This document shows, one piece after another, positions 19,506-29,829 of a stretch of DNA of 64,000 nucleotides (position 1 is its first letter; each line of letters opens with the position of its first letter). The stretch covers positions 124,001 through 188,000 of the forward strand of contig NZ_JAATOV010000005.1 in the NCBI RefSeq assembly GCF_011806425.1, read 5' to 3'. Under the pieces are notes generated by a model. The model was not told the origin of the DNA. It was given only the letters and a program-made list of their open reading frames with translations, and made no database searches. The DNA comes from Thalassospira lucentensis (GTDB lineage: Bacteria > Pseudomonadota > Alphaproteobacteria > Rhodospirillales > Thalassospiraceae). Both the position numbers and the translations under genes were made by a program.

Positions 19506-20744
19506 TTAAAGAGCTTCCTCTATGAAGCCTTTGACTTCTTCGTACAGGCTGTCGGAATGTTCAGACAGATTTTGCGAGAAGCTTGATAGGCGTGTGCCTT
19601 GCTCAGACGTTTTTTCGACCATCTCGTCAAGGCGGGCCAGGTCGCTTGTAATGGATTGAACGCCATCGGCGACAGACAGGATATTGGCCGCAACTTCACG
19701 CGATGCAGCGTGCTGCTGTTCGACAACCGCACCCAGATTTCCGGCGATTTCTTCGTTGGTTTCGATGACTTTACGGGTATCGTTCAATTCAGAAACCACG
19801 CGTTCGGTGTTTTCACGAATTGCCGCAATACGGTCGGTAATGTCCTTGGTCGAATTTGCGGTCTGGGTTGCAAGGGATTTAACCTCGCCCGCGACCACGG
19901 CAAAACCTTTGCCTGCATCGCCCGCACGCGCGGCTTCAATTGTTGCGTTCAGGGCCAAAAGGTTGGTTTGGGTGGCGATATCCTGAATGATTTTCACAAC
20001 CGTTCCGATTTCTTCAACCGCGCCGGATAACTCGGCCATGACCTTGCCGGTGTCATCCATTTCTGCAACCGATCGGTTTGCAACTTCGGTCAGGCGATCG
20101 ATCTGAGATGATATTTCACTGATGGAGCGTGACATTTCCTCAGACGCCGCGGACACCTGATTGGCTTTCTGGGATGTCAGGTCACCCGATTGACGGATGT
20201 TGCTCGCTAGGTTTGCTTCGTCCGATGAATTTTCCGAAAGGTCGGACGATAGGGTGTTGAGCTTATCAGATGCTTCGCGCACTTTTTCCGACAGGCTAAC
20301 GCATGTGCGTCCCATTTTGACCTGATCGGTAATGGTTTCGGCGGTCATGATAAAGCCAGTGACGGTATCATATTCATCAAGAAGCGGGGTGACCGTTACC
20401 ATCAACGTATCTTCATCAAGGCGGACACGCTGATAAATCGGCATTTCTTCAAGTCGGTTGCCCAAATTGGCAAACTGTTTGCGATCAAAGATTTTATGAA
20501 GCTTTGAAAGGGGGGAGCCAATGACATTGGCGAAATTAACGTCCGTGGTCTTAAGCAATGTTTGGGCAAAATCGCGCGAAATAAAGCAGATATTGCCAGA
20601 AAGGTCACAGGTGACGATGTTGTAGGTAATGGAATTTATCAGATCTCTGTAAAATGCATTCTGCCGGTCTGCTTCTGCCTTGGCGCTTTCTTCAGCAGCC
20701 ATATTTGATTTCGCATCTGCGGTCCTGCGATAGATTTTAAGCAT
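19506..20744 (-). CDS. Cytoplasmic PAS-domain chemoreceptor
   Basis: A 412-aa methyl-accepting-type protein without TM segments. An N-terminal short coiled coil is followed by a PAS domain (about 35-150, with [15 protein letters not shown] and [18 protein letters not shown]). The MCP signalling domain comes next, with the tip [18 protein letters not shown] at about residue 280. The start at 20744 follows AAGGACG; the upstream frame to 20819 lacks support. The PAS domain suggests sensing of an internal cue such as redox state or a bound cofactor; the ligand is not evident. Confidence 0.92.
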   Translation of the reverse strand: MLKIYRRTADAKSNMAAEESAKAEADRQNAFYRDLINSITYNIVTCDLSGNICFISRDFAQTLLKTTDVNFANVIGSPLSKLHKIFDRKQFANLGNRLEEMPIYQRVRLDEDTLMVTVTPLLDEYDTVTGFIMTAETITDQVKMGRTCVSLSEKVREASDKLNTLSSDLSENSSDEANLASNIRQSGDLTSQKANQVSAASEEMSRSISEISSQIDRLTEVANRSVAEMDDTGKVMAELSGAVEEIGTVVKIIQDIATQTNLLALNATIEAARAGDAGKGFAVVAGEVKSLATQTANSTKDITDRIAAIRENTERVVSELNDTRKVIETNEEIAGNLGAVVEQQHAASREVAANILSVADGVQSITSDLARLDEMVEKTSEQGTRLSSFSQNLSEHSDSLYEEVKGFIEEAL

Positions 20745-21133
20745 TGTTCGACGTCCTTGAGAAAGAAGATTGCCATACTTGGCGCGCGGATGGTCCACCG
20801 TTGGCAATGATCTGTTCAAGCTTAAAAGCGCAGTTGCAGGATATTCTGTGAAATCAGACGATTAGCCCGGATTTTTACAATACTTATCGCTCATATACTC
20901 TATACGTGATGGTGCTTTTTAAAACCGATTTTTTAACTCAGGTATTCCGTGTTTTGGGGCGACTCGACGCCAAATAATCGCGTTTTTCTGCGGGATTGGG
21001 CCTCTTTGGGGGCTTCGGTATAGACCAACAGATCAGAGGCATTATCTTGCTTTCCAGCAAAAGCCGTACAAGCAAAACTCCCTTGTTTTTTTAGAGAAGA
21101 TAACCTTTCGATGCGTGATGTTGTCTCTGAGAC
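20745..21133. other. Intergenic region, no gene seen
   Basis: About 390 bases between two minus-strand genes. AT-rich, with no ribosome site or persuasive frame. It must contain the promoter of the PAS chemoreceptor gene. Confidence 0.6.
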
Positions 21134-21166
21134 AGAAAAGGCCCGGCATATCGCCAGGCCTTTCCA
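21134..21166 (-). terminator. Terminator of TonB-dependent receptor gene
   Basis: On the minus strand AAAGGCCTGGC pairs with GCCGGGCCTTT (one T-G pair) around GATAT, followed by TCTGT. The T tract is short. Confidence 0.7.
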
Positions 21167-21201
21167 AATCGATCAGGATTCTTTTAGGTTAAAGCACCTG
21201 A

Positions 21202-23478
21202 TTAGTATTTGACGTTATAGGTCATGGTAAAGGTTCGCCCACGACCAGTTGCATCGAATATGGATGCCGGGCCGTATCCCGGTGAATAGAACTTCACCGC
21301 ACGCTGTCCCCAAATGGTCTGGTAATCTGTATCAAGCAGGTTATTGATGCCAAACAGCAGTGAACCGACTGGCAGGTTGTATCCGCCCTTTAAGTCAAAC
21401 AACGTATAACCATCCATGTCGTCATCGCTGCTATCTTGGTAGTCATAGACATTGCTCATTTGCAGCTTAAGGCCAAGGTCGCCACCTTGCCAGCCGACAT
21501 AGGCGGTCGTTTTCGGCAGACTTGCAGAAGTGGCGTCTTCCTTGTCCCAGCTTCCGTCGGTCTGTTCGACCATCTTACGTACATAATGGCCTGACGCGCC
21601 CACCATCCAGTTTTCATCAACATTATAGTTGAACATGGCTTCGATACCGTAAGTCCGGGTGGCCAGATCATTCACATCTATTAACAGGGTGGTGTTGTTC
21701 GCTTTGATCGATTTGTCCGATACAGCGTAATAGGCAGCGACCTGTGTTTGCAGGTCAAGACCATCATGGCGCCAGCCCAGTTCATAGTTGTTGGTCTTCA
21801 CACCTTGCAAAGATGAACCGTCAACTTTCAAATAGTCACCTAAAACGTAACGCGTCCCGACCAGGGTATAGTCACCTTTGCCGTAATATTTTGACGGATC
21901 GGCAATTTCGAACCCTTGTGAAAATTGGAACCAGACCTGGTTTTCCAGATTAATATCGTACTTGATACCGGCATTGAACAAGTTGACATCATAGGAAACA
22001 TCACCGCCGGGAATGGTGTCCGCAGAACTGGCCAATCCACGCGCGATGTTGATCTGCTGGGTAGAACCGACAAAGGAATCAACAGCGGTGCGAATATGTT
22101 CGCGCCTTACGCCCCCTTGGATGGATAGTTTATCGGTGATGTCATAAAGGCCCTGTGCAAAGCCAGCAGCGGTCGTAACCTGATAGCCGGGGTAACGTTC
22201 CAATTCCGCCAGTTTCTTAAAGACCCTGCCACCACTCGCAAGGGCCGCATCGCGGTCAAAGAAATTGTTGGTGGCTTCAAACGATTCATAGTTTAGATCC
22301 AGACCATAGGTGACTTCTAAATCGTCAAAGTCGCTGGTCATTGCGGTTTTGACACCGGTAACCCACGTGTCTTGTTCCGATCCGGTCAGGTATGATAATG
22401 TGCCGCCGCCGGTGCGCGGGAACGGATAAAATGCCAAATCCTCGTCACGGTAATAGGCTTGGGCAATAAGCGATTGACCAAGAAAATCTTGGTTGTCGTA
22501 ACTTAATGACACCTGATTTCGTTCGGTACTCGGTTCGACATCAAAACTTGGACCTTCGCCAACGGTAATCAGCGAGCTGTCAGAAAAACCGGCGTAATTG
22601 GTCCCATAATCGACGTAATAGTCGTTTTCCTGCTCACTCAGGTAATGCTGCATCGTAAGAGATACAGACTGGTCGTCGGCGATTGCCGCGTCGATGGTGG
22701 CAAACAGATCGATATTCGTGGTGTCCTGAATGCTGGTTTGCGTGGTATCTGGCGGGATCAGTTCGCCCGAACCATCATAAAGGTTTCCGGTCTTGGAATA
22801 TGCCAATGACAGGCGGCCACGGACATTTTCCACGCCACCAGACACCGATTGCGCAACTCGATAATCAAGGTCGTCATCGGCCTGAAAACCGGACGTGCCA
22901 GAAATCAAGCTTTCAAAGCCAAGCTCATTGCTGTCGGCATGTTTGGTAATGATGTTGATGATCCCACCGGTCGCGTTACCACCATGTAAGGCCGATGCCG
23001 CAGACAGAACTTCGATCCGTTCGATATTGAAGGGATCGATGGAATCCAAATGTCGGCTGACGACGCGCGCCCCCATCAGCGAGACGCCATCAATCATAAT
23101 CATGGCTGTCCGGCCACGCATATTCATACCGTAATTGGTTCTTGAACCAACGCTGCCAAAATCAAGGCTGGGAATGAGTGATGGCAGCGTTTCTTTAAGC
23201 GACGTTCCGGTTGCCGTTTGTTCCTGAATTTCCTCGGCGCTGATGATCTGCACGGTCTGCGCCATGTCTGTTGGACGTTGTGCAGCACGGCTTGTGGATA
23301 CTTTCAGGGCGTCCGTCGTCAATATCTTGTTTTTATTGCTACCATTATCAGATGTTTGTGATGCCTCCTGGCCTGCGGCAGGAGTTGAAAGAAGATGGAG
23401 GCAGGTTAGGGCGGACACCGCCGTCAACGTACCCGTGAGGCGCATGTTCTTCGTCTGCGCAGGACTGAATGAGACCAT
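21202..23478 (-). CDS. TonB-dependent outer-membrane siderophore receptor
   Basis: A 758-aa receptor with a signal peptide ending near AAG-Q, a plug domain (about 60-180, with AQTVQIISAEEIQEQT, MIMIDGVSLMG and GGNATGGIINIITK) and a 22-strand barrel ending in the aromatic terminus YNVKY. The barrel stretch around SQGFEIADPSKYYGKGDY resembles the hydroxamate/aerobactin (IutA) group, so a ferric siderophore is the likely substrate. A Fur-type palindrome lies 39 nt upstream. An ATG at 23445 would give a shorter, more typical signal peptide and is a real alternative start. No siderophore synthesis or ABC genes are adjacent. Confidence 0.93.
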   Translation of the reverse strand: MVSFSPAQTKNMRLTGTLTAVSALTCLHLLSTPAAGQEASQTSDNGSNKNKILTTDALKVSTSRAAQRPTDMAQTVQIISAEEIQEQTATGTSLKETLPSLIPSLDFGSVGSRTNYGMNMRGRTAMIMIDGVSLMGARVVSRHLDSIDPFNIERIEVLSAASALHGGNATGGIINIITKHADSNELGFESLISGTSGFQADDDLDYRVAQSVSGGVENVRGRLSLAYSKTGNLYDGSGELIPPDTTQTSIQDTTNIDLFATIDAAIADDQSVSLTMQHYLSEQENDYYVDYGTNYAGFSDSSLITVGEGPSFDVEPSTERNQVSLSYDNQDFLGQSLIAQAYYRDEDLAFYPFPRTGGGTLSYLTGSEQDTWVTGVKTAMTSDFDDLEVTYGLDLNYESFEATNNFFDRDAALASGGRVFKKLAELERYPGYQVTTAAGFAQGLYDITDKLSIQGGVRREHIRTAVDSFVGSTQQINIARGLASSADTIPGGDVSYDVNLFNAGIKYDINLENQVWFQFSQGFEIADPSKYYGKGDYTLVGTRYVLGDYLKVDGSSLQGVKTNNYELGWRHDGLDLQTQVAAYYAVSDKSIKANNTTLLIDVNDLATRTYGIEAMFNYNVDENWMVGASGHYVRKMVEQTDGSWDKEDATSASLPKTTAYVGWQGGDLGLKLQMSNVYDYQDSSDDDMDGYTLFDLKGGYNLPVGSLLFGINNLLDTDYQTIWGQRAVKFYSPGYGPASIFDATGRGRTFTMTYNVKY

Positions 23479-23516
23479 GTTTTTAACCGCTTATATAAGT
23501 TTGTTCCTGGGTTCCT

Positions 23517-23541
23517 GATAATGAATTCGCGAATCATTATC
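23517..23541. promoter_or_regulatory. Fur-box-like palindrome
   Basis: A 25-nt inverted repeat with outer arms GATAATGA and TCATTATC, matching the Fur consensus (GATAATGATAATCATTATC), upstream of the TonB-dependent receptor. The core GAATTCGCGAATC is also nearly symmetric. Iron-dependent repression is expected. The rest of 23479-23871 contains no gene I can support. Confidence 0.85.
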
Positions 23542-23871
23542 AATTGTGGAAATCGTATTTTGTTGAAAATTTGATCACGGCGACCGGAATATTTGATTTT
23601 TAAATCAAGTAATTGCATGTGGTTTGCAGAGTTCGGGGCATCGTTTGGCGGCACGCTTATGCCATCCGGGAACGTGTCGGCGCTCAGAAAATTGGGACCC
23701 AGAATGCTTGGGGGTGGTCAAAGGCGCTTTGTCGAAAGCCTTGCGGGTTTAAATCGGGCAATTTGGTGGAAATTTCCCAGCTAAGAGGCTATGTTCCCGG
23801 TCAAATAGCGTGATCAACGCTTCCCGCAGATAAAAACTAACGTTGTTTTTCAGAGAGACGAGAACCTTCCC

Positions 23872-25488
23872 ATGAGTGATTTTGTCTATAAACCCATGTT
23901 CGATCTGGGGAAGGACACCACCCCATATCGTAAAATCGGGGATGAGGGTGTTTCGACCGTTGATGTTAATGGCGAGACCTATTTGAAAGTCGCGCCCGAA
24001 GCGATTGAAAAGCTGACCCTTCAGGCGTTTTTCGATTGTTCGCATCTTTTGCGTCCAGGGCACCTTGCTCAGTTGCGCAAAATCCTTGATGACGATGAAG
24101 CGACCCCGAATGACAAATTCGTGGCGATGGATCTTTTGAAAAATGCCTCGATCGCATCGGGGGGCGTTTTGCCGATGTGTCAGGATACCGGAACGGCGAT
24201 TGTCATGGGCAAGCGCGGTGGCAAAGTGATCACCGATGGTTCCGACGAAGAAGCGCTGTCAAAAGGCATCTGGCAAGCCTATCAGAAACACAATCTGCGT
24301 TTCTCGCAGGTTTCGCCGCAAAGCATGTTCGAAGAAAAAAATACCGGTTCGAACCTGCCGGCACAGATTGACCTGTATGCGACCAAGGGCGATGAATACA
24401 AATTCATGTTCATGGCAAAGGGCGGTGGTTCTGCAAACAAGACTTTCTTGTTCCAGCAGACCAAGGCGCTTTTGAATCCTGAAAGCCTGCGTAAGTTTTT
24501 GGACGAGAAAATCCGCACGCTGGGGACCTCGGCCTGTCCGCCGTATCACCTGTCGATTGTTATCGGCGGCACGTCGGCCGAAGCCAACCTGAAAACCGTT
24601 AAAATGGGATCGGCCCGTTATTATGACAGCCTTCCGACCGAAGGCGGCGATCATGGGCAGGCTTATCGTGATCTTGAATGGGAACAGAAGGTTCTCGAGA
24701 TGACCCGCGAAATGGGCATCGGCGCACAGTTCGGCGGCAAGTATTTCTGCCACGATGTGCGCGTAATCCGTTTGCCGCGTCACGGCGCAAGCTGCCCGGT
24801 TGGTCTGGGTGTTTCGTGCTCCGCCGACCGTCAGATTTTGGGCAAAATCACCAAGGACGGTATCTTTATCGAGGATCTCGAACATGATCCGGCGAAATAC
24901 CTTCCGCATGTCACGGACGAGCACCTTGACGACGAAGTGGTTAAAGTTGACCTCAATCGTTCGATGGATGAAATCCGCAAGCAGCTTTCTGGCTATACGG
25001 TCAAAACCCGTTTGTCCCTGACCGGGACGGTGATTGTGGCCCGCGACATCGCACACGCCAAAATCAAGGAACGCCTTGATGCAGGCGAAGAGATGCCGGA
25101 ATACCTGAAAAATCACCCAGTTTATTACGCTGGTCCGGCTAAAACCCCCGAAGGCATGCCGTCTGGGTCCTTTGGCCCGACCACGGCCGGTCGTATGGAT
25201 GCCTATGTCGAACAGTTCCAGGCCGCAGGTGGTTCATTTGTGATGCTGGCCAAGGGCAACCGATCCAAACAGGTCAAGGATGCCTGCCAGAAATATGGCG
25301 GTTTCTATCTTGGCTCTATCGGTGGTCCGGCGGCCCGTTTGGCGCAGGATTGCATCAAAAAGGTCGAGGTTCACGAATATCCAGAACTGGGTATGGAAGC
25401 CGTTTGGAAAATCGAAGTAGAAGATTTCCCGGCCTTCATCGTAATTGATGACAAGGGCAATGACTTCTTTGCCGAATTTGGCATCTGA
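23872..25488 (+). CDS. Fumarate hydratase, class I (iron-sulfur)
   Basis: A 538-aa TCA-cycle enzyme interconverting fumarate and malate, of the two-domain FumA/FumB type with a [4Fe-4S] cluster. The cluster ligands fit Cys 103 (LPMCQDTGT), Cys 222 (SACPPYHLS) and Cys 316 (GVSCSADRQ), two positions off the E. coli FumA numbers. The C-terminal fumerase domain holds [15 protein letters not shown] and KGNRSKQV. The ATG at 23872 gives the usual length. A single gene with its own terminator. Confidence 0.96.
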   Translation: MSDFVYKPMFDLGKDTTPYRKIGDEGVSTVDVNGETYLKVAPEAIEKLTLQAFFDCSHLLRPGHLAQLRKILDDDEATPNDKFVAMDLLKNASIASGGVLPMCQDTGTAIVMGKRGGKVITDGSDEEALSKGIWQAYQKHNLRFSQVSPQSMFEEKNTGSNLPAQIDLYATKGDEYKFMFMAKGGGSANKTFLFQQTKALLNPESLRKFLDEKIRTLGTSACPPYHLSIVIGGTSAEANLKTVKMGSARYYDSLPTEGGDHGQAYRDLEWEQKVLEMTREMGIGAQFGGKYFCHDVRVIRLPRHGASCPVGLGVSCSADRQILGKITKDGIFIEDLEHDPAKYLPHVTDEHLDDEVVKVDLNRSMDEIRKQLSGYTVKTRLSLTGTVIVARDIAHAKIKERLDAGEEMPEYLKNHPVYYAGPAKTPEGMPSGSFGPTTAGRMDAYVEQFQAAGGSFVMLAKGNRSKQVKDACQKYGGFYLGSIGGPAARLAQDCIKKVEVHEYPELGMEAVWKIEVEDFPAFIVIDDKGNDFFAEFGI

Positions 25489-25511
25489 TTTTAAGACCAA
25501 GCCGAAAAATC

Positions 25512-25547
25512 AAAAGGCAGTGCAGGTGATCTTGCGCTGCCTTTTTG
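25512..25547 (+). terminator. Terminator after fumarase gene
   Basis: AAAAGGCAGTGCA pairs with TGCGCTGCCTTTTT apart from one T-G wobble, followed by a T tract. Confidence 0.85.
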
Positions 25548-25640
25548 TTTGCATAGCTGACCTTCAGTCAAGGGACTTGCACACATCCGGTCTGCGTGGT
25601 CTGATTTGGGCAAAATCAACCCCTTATGGGAAATTGTAAT

Positions 25641-26561
25641 ATGACTAAAACTTCCGCACTGGCAGGGGCCGGCGCGACGGAAAGCCGCATGGTAGGGGTT
25701 ACATCCGCGTTAGCGACGGTCTGTATTTGGGCTGGTTGGCTGATTGCGACGCGCTATGCGATGACCTCAAGCTTTACCGCCGTTGATATCGGCCTTTTGC
25801 GCTTTGTTGTCCCGTTTGTCCTGCTCAGCCCGATTTGGATCAAAAAAGGGATCTGGCCCAAGGGGCTTTCGCTGGTGAACGGCCTTTTGATGATGACCGG
25901 TTCGGGGGCTGTTTATACCCTGATGGTGGCAAGTGCACTGCAATTCGTTCCGGCAAGTCATGTGGGTATCTTGCTGCCCGGTGTGATGGCAGTTTGGGCC
26001 GTTTTGATTGCGATTGTTCTATTTGGCGAACGGCCGGGCCGCGTACGCCTTACTGGATATGCCGCTGTTATCGTGGGGGTTTTGCTGCTTGTCGCGCTTA
26101 AGCCGGGTGGTGATGCCAGTTCGGATATGCTTTATGGCTACGGTCTTGTTTCCGCGGGATCGTTGATGTGGGCGTGCTACACCCACGCCATGCGTCAAAG
26201 TGGGCTTGGTGCGCTTGATGCGGCGGCCTTTGTTGGGTTCTGGTCGTTTGTGATCATTGCGATCATTGCGCTGTTTACCGGCAGCCATATTCCCAACGCG
26301 CCGGTAGGCGATGTCATGATGCTATTGGTTACACAGGGGCTTTTGGCCGGGTGTGTTGCGGTGATCACCTATGGTCTTGCTGTGCGCCATATCGGATCAA
26401 CTGGGGCATCTGCATTCGGCGCGATGACCCCCGCACTTACGGCCATTGGTGGCGTGGTGCTTTTGGGCGAAGAAGGTAACCTTGCCTTGGCCGCCGCGGT
26501 GGCGTTGGTCATTCTTGGTGTGATGGTGGCATCTGGCGTGTTTCGCCGTGTCATCCGTTAA
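25641..26561 (+). CDS. DMT superfamily (EamA) transporter
   Basis: A 306-aa inner-membrane protein with ten TM helices in two EamA repeats, the first around SALATVCIWAGWLIATRYAM and the second from about residue 160. The second repeat ends with TPALTAIGGVVLLGEE, the standard EamA signature. The ATG at 25641 has GGGAAA upstream; an ATG 15 nt earlier is possible. Proteins of this class export amino acids, drugs or other metabolites; substrate unknown. It faces the AbrB-family gene across a hairpin. Confidence 0.9.
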   Translation: MTKTSALAGAGATESRMVGVTSALATVCIWAGWLIATRYAMTSSFTAVDIGLLRFVVPFVLLSPIWIKKGIWPKGLSLVNGLLMMTGSGAVYTLMVASALQFVPASHVGILLPGVMAVWAVLIAIVLFGERPGRVRLTGYAAVIVGVLLLVALKPGGDASSDMLYGYGLVSAGSLMWACYTHAMRQSGLGALDAAAFVGFWSFVIIAIIALFTGSHIPNAPVGDVMMLLVTQGLLAGCVAVITYGLAVRHIGSTGASAFGAMTPALTAIGGVVLLGEEGNLALAAAVALVILGVMVASGVFRRVIR

Positions 26562-26600
26562 GTATCGTTCGCTTCGTCTGATTTTTACGTAACGTGATCT

Positions 26601-26634
26601 ATAGCGCGTAAGGGGGACACCGCTTACGCGCTAT
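26601..26634. terminator. Hairpin between convergent genes
   Basis: ATAGCGCGTAAG pairs perfectly with CTTACGCGCTAT around a 10-nt loop; the right arm overlaps the stop of the AbrB-family gene. No long T tract, so it may act as a weak terminator or 3' end stabiliser. Confidence 0.55.
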
Positions 26635-27770
26635 TGCTTTGGTGTGCTGTTGTCTTGTGGGGTTTTGATGGTTTTACGCGCCACCAATCGCGCCAGTGCC
26701 GGTCCGAATGCAAGCACCATAAAGAACCGCGCTGCCTGCAAGACCAGAATGAACGACAGGTCGACATTGGTGCTGGCGGCAATGATGGCGACTGAATCAA
26801 GTCCGCCGGGGCTGGTCGCCAAATAGGCGGTCAATGGATCGACATCCATAAAGACGACCAGCAGCATGGAAAGCCCGGCACAAAACGCAATCAACACCGC
26901 AATGGATAACAGGATTTTCGGCAGGGCATGGGCCGCGTGGCGGATGACGGTTGGGGTGAATTTAAGCCCAATGGTCCAGCCGATTGCCGCATAGGCCAAT
27001 CCTAGAAACCATTCAGGTAAAACAAAATCGACCCATCCGGCAAGGTTCAGTATGGTTGCGATAATAAGCGGCGCTAAAAGCGGGCCGGATGGCAGCCGCG
27101 AATACACACCGATCAAACTTACGCCGATAATAATCGCAACCGTGATGGCAAATTGCCCGTAATTAATGGCTGGAAACCAGTCATTGTTGCCTGCCGCTGC
27201 TGCCAGTTCTGGATCAATCCAAAGATTGGCAATCGACGATGCCACGGCAACCACAATCACCACCCGCACATATTGCATAAAGGCGACAAGCCGTGAATCC
27301 GCGCCAAATGCCTCAGCCATAATGACCATGGCAGACGCCGCACCGGGTGATGATCCCCAAATACCGACCGTCCCGGGCAGAACTTGCCGAACACATAAGG
27401 TCCAACCAAGAAAACTGCTGGCGATCAGCGTAAGTGTCGTGATGCCAAGGATTAACGGCCAGTCATGGGCAAAGGATGTCAGGATGCCTGCAGACATCGA
27501 TGCTCCAATCATGACTCCCAAGACCGATTGCGCCCCAAGGTAGATCGGTTTGGGAAGGGCAATCGATGCCCCGTTAGTTCCCATGATGATGCCAATGATC
27601 ATCGGGCCCAGCAGCAAGGCAGCCGGCACATGAAACGCATGCAAAATTATGGCAAAGACCAAAGATGATAAAATGATCAAAGCCCACTGAACCGCCTTTG
27701 GAAGTCGGCCAAGTCGTTCAGTTGAGGTCGGGGGCGTCTTTGGCGGTGTGTTGGACAGATCGGATGGCAC
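26631..27770 (-). CDS. AbrB family membrane protein (putative transporter/regulator)
   Basis: About 379 aa with some ten TM helices arranged as two AbrB duplication domains. The first has HVPAALLLGPMIIGIIMG and LPGTVGIWGSSPGAASAMV, the second RLPSGPLLAPLIIATIL and LATSPGGLDSVAIIAAS. E. coli AbrB is implicated in regulation of aidB; many relatives were annotated as ammonia monooxygenases, which is not supported. The true start is unclear: I chose the GTG at 27770, which follows AAGG, but ATGs at 27806 and 27866 are in frame. The N-terminal 25 residues are Pro/Thr rich. Confidence 0.8.
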   Translation of the reverse strand: MPSDLSNTPPKTPPTSTERLGRLPKAVQWALIILSSLVFAIILHAFHVPAALLLGPMIIGIIMGTNGASIALPKPIYLGAQSVLGVMIGASMSAGILTSFAHDWPLILGITTLTLIASSFLGWTLCVRQVLPGTVGIWGSSPGAASAMVIMAEAFGADSRLVAFMQYVRVVIVVAVASSIANLWIDPELAAAAGNNDWFPAINYGQFAITVAIIIGVSLIGVYSRLPSGPLLAPLIIATILNLAGWVDFVLPEWFLGLAYAAIGWTIGLKFTPTVIRHAAHALPKILLSIAVLIAFCAGLSMLLVVFMDVDPLTAYLATSPGGLDSVAIIAASTNVDLSFILVLQAARFFMVLAFGPALARLVARKTIKTPQDNSTPKQ

Positions 27771-28062
27771 GTGTGGTCGCCTTGTTTGGTGGCAGAAGGC
27801 AGGCATGTGGACGTTTGTGGGGAACGCGCCATCATGAACACAATTATTATACATCAAAAAAAGCAAAAGAATCGAGGGGTTAGCGACTATACTGACGGTA
27901 TATGGGCAATCAGACCGATTATGCTTGAACAGATCGCTTCAAGTTTCGTATGCGTGATTGATCGAGGACTATGGGTTGTCTGGGGCTTTCTGCCCGATCT
28001 CTCATTTTTAGAAATGATCGTTTCTACCCCGGTGAAAATCATCAACGTGAAGGTCCGCAATC

Positions 28063-28698
28063 ATGAGTAATGAACCAATCGAATTTATCTTTGATGGTGA
28101 TGAAAATGCGTCGCTGACCATTGTTTTAGCGCATGGGGCTGGGGCGCCGATGGACAGTCCGTTTATGAATGAAATGGCGGCTGAACTTGCCGGGCATGGT
28201 TGGCGGGTGGCGCGGTTTGAGTTTCCCTATATGGCCAAGCGTCGCCTTGATGGCAAGAAACGCGGACCGGATCGCGCACCCGTTTTGGAAGCTTTTTGGG
28301 CTGATGTCGTTAAAACACTCGGCACCCCGTCCAATCTGGTGATCGGGGGAAAATCAATGGGGGGACGTATTGCCAGCATGGTTGCAGATGATCTCGGTGT
28401 GGCCGGATTGGTTTGCCTTGGCTATCCATTCCATCCCCCGGAAAAGCCGGAAAAGCTGCGAACCAACCACCTGACGGGGTTAAAAACACCGGCGCTGATT
28501 TGTCACGGTACGCGCGATCCATTTGGCCGACCTGATGAAGTTGCAGGTTATGACTTGTCGCACGCCATCGACGTGCACTGGGTTGAAGACGGCGATCACG
28601 ATTTTAAACCGCGTAAAAGTTCAGGCCGCACTCAATCCCAAAATATATCTGATGCCGCTGTGGCGATATCGGATTTCGCCAACAAAATCGCATCCTAA
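28063..28698 (+). CDS. Small alpha/beta hydrolase (KANL3/Tex30-like)
   Basis: A 211-aa cytoplasmic alpha/beta hydrolase. The oxyanion region is VLAHGAGAPMDSPFM (about 22-36), the nucleophile Ser lies in GGKSMGGR (about residue 95), the Asp in CHGTRDPFG and the His in DGDHDFKPRK, so the triad appears complete. The pattern fits the bacterial KANL3/Tex30 group. Substrate unknown. The downstream WYL regulator is on the same strand after a strong inverted repeat, so the two may be separate transcription units. Confidence 0.88.
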   Translation: MSNEPIEFIFDGDENASLTIVLAHGAGAPMDSPFMNEMAAELAGHGWRVARFEFPYMAKRRLDGKKRGPDRAPVLEAFWADVVKTLGTPSNLVIGGKSMGGRIASMVADDLGVAGLVCLGYPFHPPEKPEKLRTNHLTGLKTPALICHGTRDPFGRPDEVAGYDLSHAIDVHWVEDGDHDFKPRKSSGRTQSQNISDAAVAISDFANKIAS

Positions 28699-28757
28699 AA
28701 TTCTCTCGGTTGGCCTGCCGCACGATTTGGGCAACAGGCCGATACGCTCCTGCGTCG

Positions 28758-28795
28758 CATATTCCTCCTGACAGGAGCCTGTCAGGAGGAATATG
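28758..28795. promoter_or_regulatory. Perfect 38-nt inverted repeat, operator candidate
   Basis: Two 18-bp arms, CATATTCCTCCTGACAGG and its exact complement, flank a central AG. The left arm also nests a smaller palindrome around CTGACAG. It ends 34 nt before the WYL regulator start, where an autoregulatory site would lie. It lacks a T tract, so it is unlikely to be only a terminator of the upstream gene. Confidence 0.7.
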
Positions 28796-28829
28796 ATAGG
28801 TCTAAGCGCAGGATGACAAAGGAGCGATC

Positions 28830-29534
28830 ATGAGAAGGGCCGACCGACTGTTTCGCCTTGTGCAAATCTTGCGCCGCCGCAAACTGTGCCGGGCACGGGA
28901 TTTGGCCGAGGAACTCGAAGTTTCCGAACGCACGATTTATCGTGATATTCGCGATTTGGCGGCTTCCGGCGTGCCTGTTGAGGGCGAGGCAGGGGTGGGC
29001 TACATCCTGCGCGATGGCTATGACTTGCCACCCCTTATGTTTGATGCCGAAGAGATCGAAGCATTGGTTGTTGCGGCACGCATGGTACAAAGCTGGACCG
29101 ATCCGCAAATGGCGCGTGCGGCCGGCGATGCCCTGACCAAGATCGAAGCTGTCTTGCCTGAGAAAATGCGCGGCTTGATTGGCGGGGTTCCGATTGCCAT
29201 TGCCGAGATCGCCCAAGAACCCATCGCGATTTCGATGCCAAACCTACGCCGCGCAATTCGTGACCGGAACTTTATTACCCTTGATTACACAGATGCCAAA
29301 GGCGATGAGACCCGACGCCGTGTGCGGCCACTTGGCATGTTGTTTTTTGGCAGTACGTGGCTTTTGGCCTGCTGGTGTGAGTTACGTACAGCGTTTCGGG
29401 TGTTTCGCGCAGATCGTATTCGCAACATGGATATCGCAACCGAACGGTTTCGCCCGGTTGCGGGGCAGTCATTGCGCGATTATCTGATTTCGGAAGGCAT
29501 CGAGGGCGAGATCCTTAATGGCATTGGCCGTTAA
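28830..29534 (+). CDS. HTH/WYL-domain transcriptional regulator (YafY-like)
   Basis: A 234-aa regulator. The N-terminal DeoR-like HTH shows RADRLFRLVQILRRRKLCRA and SERTIYRDIRDLAASGVPVE. The WYL domain (about 135-210) contains RRVRPLGMLFFGSTWLLACW, the family's WYL-type strand, and RTAFRVFRADRIRNM. WYL domains bind nucleic acids or small ligands and control varied regulons. The perfect inverted repeat just upstream is a likely autoregulatory operator. The upstream hydrolase gene is the only nearby same-strand gene and could be a target. Confidence 0.9.
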   Translation: MRRADRLFRLVQILRRRKLCRARDLAEELEVSERTIYRDIRDLAASGVPVEGEAGVGYILRDGYDLPPLMFDAEEIEALVVAARMVQSWTDPQMARAAGDALTKIEAVLPEKMRGLIGGVPIAIAEIAQEPIAISMPNLRRAIRDRNFITLDYTDAKGDETRRRVRPLGMLFFGSTWLLACWCELRTAFRVFRADRIRNMDIATERFRPVAGQSLRDYLISEGIEGEILNGIGR

Positions 29535-29829
29535 GGTTTGGCATTGAAACCCGCCGAACATTAGGCCCGCTGAACCGATCGGCGACAGGCCGAAACGTCT
29601 ATATTTCTCGGTGCCACCGCATTCCGCAAATAGGACAAAAACTAGTCATCGTTTTAAAACATGATCGTTTTAATCACCTGATATTCAATTCAAACGCGCA
29701 ATACCCATATAGTATCCGTGATACAGGGACGCTAAATTGCTGTCTTGGTTGCATTATCATAGATGCAATTCGCGGTATTTTGTGCGTAAGCTTTTAAATA
29801 CAAAAAACGAATGTTAGGTCTTAGCAAAC

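Noticed and set aside
24259-25116. 285-codon minus-strand frame opposite fumarase
   Set aside because: No recognisable protein and complete overlap with a certain gene.
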